Assembly: GCF_004340785.1 (NCBI RefSeq)
Contig: NZ_SLXS01000001.1
Coordinates: 1,054,001-1,118,000 of the forward strand
Direction of reading: 5' to 3'
DNA: 64,000 nucleotides
From: Tumebacillus sp. BK434
GTDB lineage: Bacteria > Bacillota > Bacilli > Tumebacillales > Tumebacillaceae
The notes beneath the pieces were generated by a model. It ran no database searches. It was not told the DNA's origin and saw only the letters and a program-made list of their open reading frames with translations. A program made the position numbers and the translations under genes. Positions 58,026 to 64,000 of the stretch are shown piece after piece. Each line of letters opens with the position of its first letter. Within the stretch, counting starts at the first letter, position 1.

Positions 58026-59164
58026 ATGGGGCTACGGCATCCAAGGGCACGTTAACGCTTTTCCAAGTGGCGATGGTGTACATGATGTCAACCGGACTGC
58101 TCAACCATGTCACGCTGATTCGCGTGCTGGTGGAAAAAGCTGGCCGTGATGCATGGCTGGGCGGACTCGCCGCTTTAGGGTTCACACTGGTGTGGATCTT
58201 TTTACTTGTGTTTATCGTGCGCCGGATGCGGGGAGTCCATCTAGCGCAATGGCTGCAGAAAACGACGGGACGGGCTGTGGCATATGGCCTGCTCGCGTTC
58301 ATGTCCGCCTTGCTATTTGTCAACGCAGTGAGTACGCTGTTCGAACTGCTGCAGTGGACGAAAGGTATTTATATGATTAATACGCCGTTGCTCGTACTGG
58401 GGTCTTCCCTGTTGCTCATCTGCTTATACAGCGCCTACCATGGGATCTATTCGGTGCGCAAGACCACTTCTCTCTTGCTCCCATTTGTCATGCTGTTTGG
58501 TTTTTTTGTCGCCTTTGCCAACAGCGGCAACAAAGAAGCGGCCATGCTCACCCCTATCCTTGCGCAGGGCCTGGGTCCGGTTGGGAACGCGGCGTTTTTT
58601 GAAATGGCGGGATTTGGCGAGCTGTTCTGGATTCTGTTATTGCAGCATCGGCTGCAACAAATCGGCTCACTGACCAAAGGGCTGTCTATCTTGTCCGTGA
58701 TCCTGTTTGGACTGACCGTCGGACCGCTGATCGGAGCCATCATGGAATTTGGACCGAACGGAACGGCAGAACTTCGCTTTCCACCCTATGAAGAATGGCG
58801 TCTGGTAAAGCTCGGCGACTACGTGGAACACACCGACTTTTTGTCGATCTATCAGTGGATCACAGGAGCGTACGTGCGATTGTCATTTCATTTTTATCTC
58901 ATTCTTGAGCTGTTTCGCCTGACGGAACAAAAAACCAAAAAAGTTCGTGGCTGGCTGCTCATCAGCTTGGGAACCGGTGCGCTCTTGATCTGCGTACTCC
59001 CGGTCAGCGATCCTCAATACTTGCATCTGTTGACAGCGTACGTATTGCCCGGCATGGTATTTAGCTTTCTCGGCCTGTCGGTCATGCTCGGTGGCGTTGC
59101 CCTATTTGCGAAGAAGGAGATGCCGCAACGTGATGAGGAAGAAAAACATACTAAAGCTGTTTGA
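58026..59164 (+). pseudogene. Spore germination permease GerB family, reading frame disturbed at the start
   Basis: APC-superfamily permease subunit of a germinant receptor, with ten helices. The open frame from the GTG at 58067 gives 365 aa beginning VAMVYMMSTGLLNHVTLI, but helix 1 homology (SKGTLTLFQVAMVYMM) extends upstream where this frame has no start codon and stops at a TGA (58016-58018). An ATG at 58026 with GGGGTGA 7 nt before it is one base out of frame: one more G in its GGGG run would give M-G-A-T-A-S-K-G-T-L-T-L-F-Q. Either a one-base loss (natural or sequencing) or use of the poor GTG. Family motifs inside (ARQDAWL-like GRDAWLGGL, NAVSTLFELLQWTKG) are intact. First of gerB-gerA-gerC. 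Confidence 0.7.
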
Positions 59165-60572
59165 AGGCTGCCCCGACGTGATCGTGCGCACGATTCGAGC
59201 CGGATCGGGAGGGATGACAGAAGAGCTCGACTTGATCTATTGTGAGAATTTGTGCGACATCAAGCGGATCGATGACATCATCATCCCTCGTATGCTTCAA
59301 ATCCTTGAAGAGTTTGGATTCCAAGCAACACCGGCAGGCGAAACGTCTCTCTTTTCGCTTGTCCAGATCGAATGGGATGAAGATCTGGCCGAACAGAAAG
59401 TGTTTAACGGAAGCCTGCTGCTTTTTCACGTGCAGTCCGGCCAGCTTTATGAACTGCCCGTCCCCAAACGGCCCAAACGGAATGTGGAAGAAACGAACAC
59501 CGAGGTGTCGATTCGCGGACCGCGCGACGGGTTCATTGAAGATTTGCAAACCAATATTGCCCTGATTCGCAAGCGCTTGCGGACAACTTCGCTGACCTAC
59601 GAGACGTTTCATCTTGGAAAAAGGACCAAGACACCCGTGGTTCTCATGTATGTCACCGACATGACACGGGATGACGTGCTCGGCCAAGTGCGGGAGAGAA
59701 TCAAACAAATTGATATCGACGTACTCCCCAGTCTGGAAGCGCTTGGGAGAATGGTCAGCAATTCCTCCTACCGCTTTTTTCCCGTGTTCGTCTATTCGGG
59801 CCGACCTGATTTTGCTGCCGACTCGCTGATGAATGGCCGCTTCGTCATCCTGATGGATGGTGAACCGACCTGCATGATCGCGCCTGTCGACTTGCTGTTT
59901 GTCTTGAAGACGGCTGAAGACAGCCGGGTCGCCCCCGTCTTCGTGATGTTCGAGCGATTAATTCGGCTGTTCGGCTTGTTCTTTGCCATCTATCTGCCCG
60001 CTTTTTGGACGGCGATGGTGGTGCACCATCAGGATCAGATTCCCTTCCGCATGCTGGCCACACTAACGATCGCCCGGCAGGGAGTTCCTTTACCCGCCGG
60101 TATGGAATCCTTCCTCATGCTCTTCCTCTTTGAACTGTTTCGGGAAGCTGGCGCGCGGATGCCAAAAGTAGTGGGGCAAACGCTCTCGGTAGTAGGCGGC
60201 CTGATCATCGGCGATGCAGCGATCTCCGCCGGACTTGCCTCCCCTGCGCAGGTCGTCGTCGTCGCCACTTCGGTCGTCGCCACTTCGACGCTGGTTCACC
60301 ACTCTCTGACCGGCACAGCCGTGCTGATTCGCTTGATGGCGCTGTTCGTCAGCTCGGTGCTGGGCATCTACGGTGTTGTGCTCTTTGCTATCGGCATGTT
60401 GATCGTCTTGGCCAATCTCGAATACTTCGGTGTGCCGTATCTTTCTTCGTTCAACTACAGCAGCCCGCGTCAGCTGTTCGGTGCACTCCTCTTTCTTCCT
60501 CGGCACGAAATGCGGACGCGTCCCAAGAATCTTCAGGTCAAAGATGAAACGGCAGGAGGCGATAATGAATGA
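59130..60572 (+). CDS. Spore germination protein GerA family (GerAA-type subunit)
   Basis: 480 aa. N-terminal soluble domain with VSIRGPRDGFIEDLQTNIALIRKRLRT and RPDFAADSLMNGRFVILMDGEPTCMIAPVDLLF, then four to five membrane helices with LPAFWTAMVVHHQDQIPFRMLATLTIARQGVPLPAGMESFLMLFLFELFREAGARMPKVVGQTLSVVGGLIIGDAAISAG, the conserved GerA core. Start at GTG 59130 (AAGGAG 10 nt upstream) or ATG 59133; it overlaps the permease gene by about 35 nt. Forms the germinant receptor with the flanking B and C subunits in the spore inner membrane. Confidence 0.93.
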   Translation: MMRKKNILKLFEGCPDVIVRTIRAGSGGMTEELDLIYCENLCDIKRIDDIIIPRMLQILEEFGFQATPAGETSLFSLVQIEWDEDLAEQKVFNGSLLLFHVQSGQLYELPVPKRPKRNVEETNTEVSIRGPRDGFIEDLQTNIALIRKRLRTTSLTYETFHLGKRTKTPVVLMYVTDMTRDDVLGQVRERIKQIDIDVLPSLEALGRMVSNSSYRFFPVFVYSGRPDFAADSLMNGRFVILMDGEPTCMIAPVDLLFVLKTAEDSRVAPVFVMFERLIRLFGLFFAIYLPAFWTAMVVHHQDQIPFRMLATLTIARQGVPLPAGMESFLMLFLFELFREAGARMPKVVGQTLSVVGGLIIGDAAISAGLASPAQVVVVATSVVATSTLVHHSLTGTAVLIRLMALFVSSVLGIYGVVLFAIGMLIVLANLEYFGVPYLSSFNYSSPRQLFGALLFLPRHEMRTRPKNLQVKDETAGGDNE

Positions 60573-61723
60573 AGCGAGTCCACAGGTTCCGCTGCTGGTG
60601 GCCGGGGCTGCTCGCGGTCCTGCTTGTCGGCTGCTGGGATGCCAAAGAGCTGGAGCAGGTCATCTACATCAATGCTCTCGGATTTGACTACCAAAAAGAC
60701 GTCTATTCTGCCTATGCGCAAGTGATCAATTTTGCCAATCTGGGCAAGACCACCACCGGCACCAGAACCCCGGAAGAAGTCTGGGTCGGTCGGGGTTACG
60801 GCCACACGGTCGACTCTTCGACCGATAACTTATTCCTGACGGTCCAGCAGCGCATTTCATGGGCGCATATCAAAGGCGTTCTGCTCAGTGAAAGGGTGTT
60901 GCAACACGGGCGCTATGATCAATTGTTTGACGCCTATGTGCGGTATCCGGAAATTCGCTTTGAGCAGTCCCTGTTTGCCACGCGCGACTCGATCGAGCAG
61001 GTGCTGACCGCCACACCGCTCCTGCACATCTCGTCGCTGTATACCCGTTTCATCAATCCCCATGATACCTACAATCAAAATTCGGACGTCGCTCCGATCA
61101 GTTTGCGTGAATTTATCAAGCGGCTGGAAGAGCCGTCATGCACGATTGTCCTGCCCTACCTCAAAGTCAATGACACGCGATGGCGGAGAAATATGAAAGA
61201 TCATCGGGTGATGGAAGCGGATGGAGTTGGATTTATTAAAAACAAAAAATACAAAGGAACGCTGGAGCCGGATCAAGTCAAAGGACTGCGCTGGGTGCAA
61301 AAGGAATCGATCCGCTCAACCGTCTGTCTGTTTGAAGGCAAAAAAGCGGTCGCATCGCTCTCCCTGATCAAACCCGACAGGAAAACCACCTTTCGTATGC
61401 AAGACGGCAAGCCGCGTTTCACCGTCACGATCAAGGCAGCGGGCAAACTCGTCGAATCTCTGGAGTATAAAAGTGAGCATCAACTGACCGCACTGGCGGC
61501 ACAGCAGGTTGAAAAAGAAGTGCGCGAGCTCTTTCTGGAAGGAGTGAAGATGCAAACCGATGTGCTGGGTTTAGAAGAGACGCTGTATCGAGCCGAGCCG
61601 AAGCTCTGGCAGCGGCTCACGCAAGGTCAAGACCTTGTTCTGGAGAAGCAGACACTCGAAAAGATTGACGTGAAAGTGAGCCTGCGGGGTACCGGGAAAT
61701 TGCAGATGAAAACGAACTTATAA
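60569..61723 (+). CDS. Spore germination lipoprotein, Ger(x)C family
   Basis: 384 aa. Lipobox LLAVLLVGC with Cys22, followed by WDAKELEQVIYINALGFDY, the GerC signature. Later blocks: TPEEVWVGRGYGHTVDSS, QRISWAHIKGVLLSERVLQHG, DVAPISLREFIKRLEEP and a C-terminal helix region (HQLTALAAQQVEKEVRELFLEGVKMQTDVLGL). The ATG overlaps the gerA stop by 4 nt (ATGA). It is the third receptor subunit. Confidence 0.93.
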   Translation: MKRVHRFRCWWPGLLAVLLVGCWDAKELEQVIYINALGFDYQKDVYSAYAQVINFANLGKTTTGTRTPEEVWVGRGYGHTVDSSTDNLFLTVQQRISWAHIKGVLLSERVLQHGRYDQLFDAYVRYPEIRFEQSLFATRDSIEQVLTATPLLHISSLYTRFINPHDTYNQNSDVAPISLREFIKRLEEPSCTIVLPYLKVNDTRWRRNMKDHRVMEADGVGFIKNKKYKGTLEPDQVKGLRWVQKESIRSTVCLFEGKKAVASLSLIKPDRKTTFRMQDGKPRFTVTIKAAGKLVESLEYKSEHQLTALAAQQVEKEVRELFLEGVKMQTDVLGLEETLYRAEPKLWQRLTQGQDLVLEKQTLEKIDVKVSLRGTGKLQMKTNL

Positions 61724-61728
61724 CGAAA

Positions 61729-61764
61729 AACCCCTTCTGGCAGACGGCGCTGCTAGAAGGGGTT
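61729..61764. terminator. Bidirectional terminator after the germination operon
   Basis: AACCCCTTCT...AGAAGGGGTT, A-rich before and TTTG after, between convergent genes. Confidence 0.8.
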
Positions 61765-61783
61765 TGTTGCAATGGCGAAACGT

Positions 61784-62044
61784 CTAGGCCGGAATCAGCA
61801 CTTCAAACATGTCGCCGTGCTGGAGGATCGTGACGTTCTGCCGTTTGATTTTCAGCACGGCCACGTCCAATCTGACACGCATCTCATCCACATATTCTTC
61901 CTCCACCTGTCCGCCGCCGCTGACCTTGACTCCTTCGAGTTCGGTCTCTTGGCCTTCGGAAAGGTTGAGGTTCTCAAGTCCGGCATACAGGTCGGAAAAG
62001 ACCTCGATATTTTTCGTATACACCTTGAGTACGTTCATTGCCAT
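61784..62044 (-). CDS. 86-aa protein of unknown function
   Basis: Small acidic protein beginning MAMNVLKVYTKNIEVFSDLY and ending TILQHGDMFEVLIPA. Charged middle region (SEGQETELEGVKVSGGGQVEEEYVDEM). No cysteine, membrane helix or known motif. The ATG at 62044 follows GGAAGGTG at 10 nt. I do not recognise the family. Confidence 0.7.
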   Translation of the reverse strand: MAMNVLKVYTKNIEVFSDLYAGLENLNLSEGQETELEGVKVSGGGQVEEEYVDEMRVRLDVAVLKIKRQNVTILQHGDMFEVLIPA

Positions 62045-62110
62045 GACGATCAAGCACCTTCCTTTCGATCTTCCTACAGTCTGCCCAACGATTGCCCTGA
62101 GCCATACCCG

Positions 62111-63013
62111 CTACATGGCAGCCGCTTCCTTCTTCTTTTCGGCGCCGCGCATCGAAATTCCTACAGAGAGCAGAATCAAGAGACTGCCGACCAGAAACGA
62201 CGGTGTCAATTGCTCATCGAGCAACAGCCAGCCGAGGAACGTGCCGAAGATCGGCTGGACAAAGAAAAACAAGGCGGCCGTGCCTGCCTCCATCAGCTCA
62301 AACCCTTTCGCCCACAGGAAAAAGGCGACGGCGGTTGAGACGATAGCGAGGAACAGAATGCCCATGACGACCAGCGGGTCGCCGAACGGCAGCGAAAAGC
62401 CTTCCCGCGCGACTTCCCCGACTGCCAGCGGCAGCGTAAACAGCACGCCAAACACGGTCGCCCAGAAAGTGACGGTCAGCGCTGAGTAGCGCTCGGTCAG
62501 CGCCTTGCCAAGCACCGAGTACAGCCCCCAGGTGACCGCAGCGATGACGAGAAAGAGGTTGCCGAGCAGGTTGCTGCCGCCGGCCTCACCATGGTCGGTG
62601 CCGATGACGATCAGCACGCCGAGCGTGGCGGTGAGCAGGGCGCCGATTTTTTGGAAGGACAGCTTTTCTTTCAGCAACAGCCAGGCGAACAAAGCGATGC
62701 AGACCGGGGAGGCCGACGTGATCACCGCGCCCATGTGAGCGGTGGACAGATGCGTCCCGATAAACTGTGTCGAAATCGAGATCGTATAGCCGACCAGCCC
62801 GTAGCGGGCGATCTTGCCCCAGTCTCCCTGCTGCACCTTCTCGCCTCCGCTGATCCGAAGCGCCAGCCAGAGCACGAGCGCCGCGATCACAAAACGCACG
62901 ACAACCAGTGTCAAAGCCGGCACGAAGGCGAGCACGTATTTCGATACCACATAGGTGCCGCCCCAGATCGCGGCAGCACCCGCCAAACAGAGCGCTCCGA
63001 TCAGCCGCTGCAT
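62111..63013 (-). CDS. EamA family (DMT superfamily) transporter
   Basis: 300 aa, ten helices in two EamA repeats. Repeat 1 begins GALCLAGAAAIWGGTYVVSKYVLAFVPALTLVVVRFVIAALVL; repeat 2 begins LLGNLFLVIAAVTWGLYSVLGKAL and includes TAALFFFVQPIFGTFLGWLLLDEQLTPSFLVGSLLILLSVGI. Exporter of amino acids or other metabolites in related proteins; substrate unknown. Follows the csaA-like gene immediately. Confidence 0.9.
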   Translation of the reverse strand: MQRLIGALCLAGAAAIWGGTYVVSKYVLAFVPALTLVVVRFVIAALVLWLALRISGGEKVQQGDWGKIARYGLVGYTISISTQFIGTHLSTAHMGAVITSASPVCIALFAWLLLKEKLSFQKIGALLTATLGVLIVIGTDHGEAGGSNLLGNLFLVIAAVTWGLYSVLGKALTERYSALTVTFWATVFGVLFTLPLAVGEVAREGFSLPFGDPLVVMGILFLAIVSTAVAFFLWAKGFELMEAGTAALFFFVQPIFGTFLGWLLLDEQLTPSFLVGSLLILLSVGISMRGAEKKKEAAAM

Positions 63014-63014
63014 C

Positions 63015-63347
63015 TCAGCCGATCTTCGTGCCGTTTTGCACAGGGTGGTCGAGGTTCAACAATACGACATCCCCTTCCGGCAGCACGCCTCCCATGACCA
63101 GCACTTCCGAGGACCATCCGGCGATCCGGCGAGGCGGAAAGTTCACGACCGCGACCACTTGGCGGCCGACCATCTCCTCCGGCGTATAGCGGACGGTGAT
63201 CTGCGCCGAGGAACGCTTGATCCCGATCTCTTCGCCAAAATCGATCTCCATCTTGATCGCCGGCACCCGCGCTTCCGGAAACGCTTCCGCCTTCAGGACG
63301 GTGCCGACGCGCAGGTCCAGCTGTTGAAAATCATCATAGGTTGCCAT
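63015..63347 (-). CDS. csaA: CsaA-like tRNA-binding-domain protein
   Basis: 110 aa made of one EMAP/tRNA-binding OB fold: FQQLDLRVGTVLKAEAFPEARVPAIKMEIDFG, RSSAQITVRYTPEEMVGRQVVAVVNFPPRRIAGWSSEVLVMG and VVLLNLDHPVQNGTKI. This is full-length CsaA, a chaperone-like protein linked to secretion in Bacillus. ATG at 63347 after GGAAG. Operon with the EamA gene. Confidence 0.93.
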   Translation of the reverse strand: MATYDDFQQLDLRVGTVLKAEAFPEARVPAIKMEIDFGEEIGIKRSSAQITVRYTPEEMVGRQVVAVVNFPPRRIAGWSSEVLVMGGVLPEGDVVLLNLDHPVQNGTKIG

Positions 63348-63445
63348 ACTTCTTCCCCCATTTGCGGAACAGGAACCCATCTCCCTGTCAGCACGTATAC
63401 TGTGACAACTCTCCTTATCTTACCACAAGTGAATGGGTGATCACG

Positions 63446-63685
63446 ATGAATCCATGGAAGAGGTTTTGGAAACCGCTGACCGGACGGTGCCCGTACTGCA
63501 GTGTCAAACTGCTCAGCACACCGTCAGAAACGGGCTTTGGCGGTCGCTATCGGGCCTGCCCGAACCAGCATTATGTGGAAGAAACGGTGCCGGCGGCCGA
63601 TACGGTGCTCGTCTATGAATTAAACGGCGCCGTGATTGACCATCCCGTTTTTACCGTGATAGAACCCCGCAAGCCCATTAAATAA
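63446..63685 (+). CDS. 79-aa protein with CPYC motif
   Basis: Starts MNPWKRFWKPLTGRCPYCSV and has a later Cys (RACPNQHYVEETV) that could complete a zinc site. Ends in PVFTVIEPRKPIK. The ATG at 63446 has GGGTGA 5 nt upstream. No family is recognised; the N-terminus looks like a degenerate zinc ribbon. Confidence 0.7.
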   Translation: MNPWKRFWKPLTGRCPYCSVKLLSTPSETGFGGRYRACPNQHYVEETVPAADTVLVYELNGAVIDHPVFTVIEPRKPIK

Positions 63686-63687
63686 AA

Positions 63688-63722
63688 CAGGGACAGAGTG
63701 TCGGCTCGGCATCCTGTCTTTT
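63688..63722 (+). terminator. Possible terminator after the CPYC protein gene
   Basis: ACAGG...CCTGT arms with a 21-nt loop that can fold further, then CTTTTT on the plus strand; weak. Confidence 0.4.
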
Positions 63723-63797
63723 TGCAAACTTCGAGGCTTGGTCAGCGTTGACGCCAAGGGTGCGGATGCGCGAAGATAGATGGGAGGAGGAGATGGG

Positions 63798-64000
63798 ATG
63801 GTCATCGAGATCTGCGAGACAAACGAGTCTGCCAAACTGATCAAACAGTTGCGCATCACATTTCCCGATGCGGACGTAATGGTCTATTCCTGCCTGAATC
63901 GCTGCGCCGGCTGTTTCCTCTGCTACTTCGCCATCCTCGACGGCGTGCTGATCGAAGCGTTTTCCGCCGAACAGCTGCTGCATCAGATCATCCTTGGGCT
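63798..64000 (+). CDS. DUF1450 (YuzB-like) protein, partial at the right edge
   Basis: The first 67 codons are visible. MVIEICETN, VYSCLNRCAGCFLCYFAILDG and FSAEQLLHQI match the DUF1450/YuzB pattern (E-I-C ... CL..C..C...FA...G ... A ... ELL). Four to five cysteines suggest metal or redox function; the family has no established role. GGGAGGAGG is close upstream of the ATG at 63798. The gene runs out of the window. Confidence 0.75.
   Translation, partial: MVIEICETNESAKLIKQLRITFPDADVMVYSCLNRCAGCFLCYFAILDGVLIEAFSAEQLLHQIILG

Overview
This window looks like chromosome of a high-GC, endospore-forming Firmicute. Several sporulation and germination genes are present (spoIIAA-spoIIAB-sigF, spoVAC/AD/AEb/AEa/AF, spoIIM, ytfJ, cwlJ, a gerA/B/C locus, an mciZ homologue). 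Shine-Dalgarno sites are strong (GGAGG/GGGGG type), vegetative promoters are sigma-A-like, and FMN and lysine riboswitches are present. Protein style and base composition fit the Alicyclobacillaceae/Tumebacillus area; that placement is inference. I saw no phage, transposase, integron, rRNA or CRISPR.

Layout. The window follows, mostly on the minus strand, the order known in Bacillus subtilis from fur to dacB, with extra blocks inserted. From right to left: nudF and mciZ neighbourhood, EndoQ, spoIIM, RNHCP and HEAT proteins, fur, ald, yqzK (DUF4227), xerD, deoB, pdp, a DUF1540 protein and dacF (52-40 kb). Next comes an inserted stretch (40-26 kb): a coiled-coil protein, recQ, a TetR-controlled pair of membrane proteins, a chemoreceptor, copA-copZ, an eight-gene tRNA cluster, an exonuclease-type hydrolase, an HTH-TPR regulator, a CWB2-like protein, a ResA-like thioredoxin and a CoA-disulfide-reductase-like flavoprotein. 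The sporulation core resumes with spoIIAA-AB-sigF, a 48-aa membrane peptide, the spoVA genes and lysA under a lysine riboswitch (25-17 kb). A second inserted stretch (17-10 kb) has cwlJ, a secreted phospholipase-D-like protein, a second D,D-carboxypeptidase and two tandem TrkH/KtrB-type potassium channels. The riboflavin operon ribD-ribE-ribBA-ribH under an FMN riboswitch follows (10-6 kb), then a 54-aa proline-rich peptide, an MFS exporter, an M50 protease, scpA-scpB, ytfI-ytfJ and a dacB-type carboxypeptidase cut by the left edge.

The right end (54-64 kb) is mostly plus strand: an M20 peptidase and DUF3866 protein (minus), a PhoD-like phosphatase, a Gfo/Idh/MocA oxidoreductase, a germinant-receptor operon in the order B-A-C whose first gene has a start-region problem, then an EamA transporter, a CsaA homologue and small proteins up to the edge.

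Points most worth a second look: the GTP cyclohydrolase II half of RibBA has lost its catalytic motif (a RibBX-like state); a 54-aa peptide with a duplicated TPPFP motif; an apparent one-base frame disruption at the start of the GerB permease; a tRNA-Leu(CAA) with a 5-nt variable loop; four TCTGCA repeats around the ald promoter; and a secreted protein that flanks two HKD motifs with lamin-tail-like domains.
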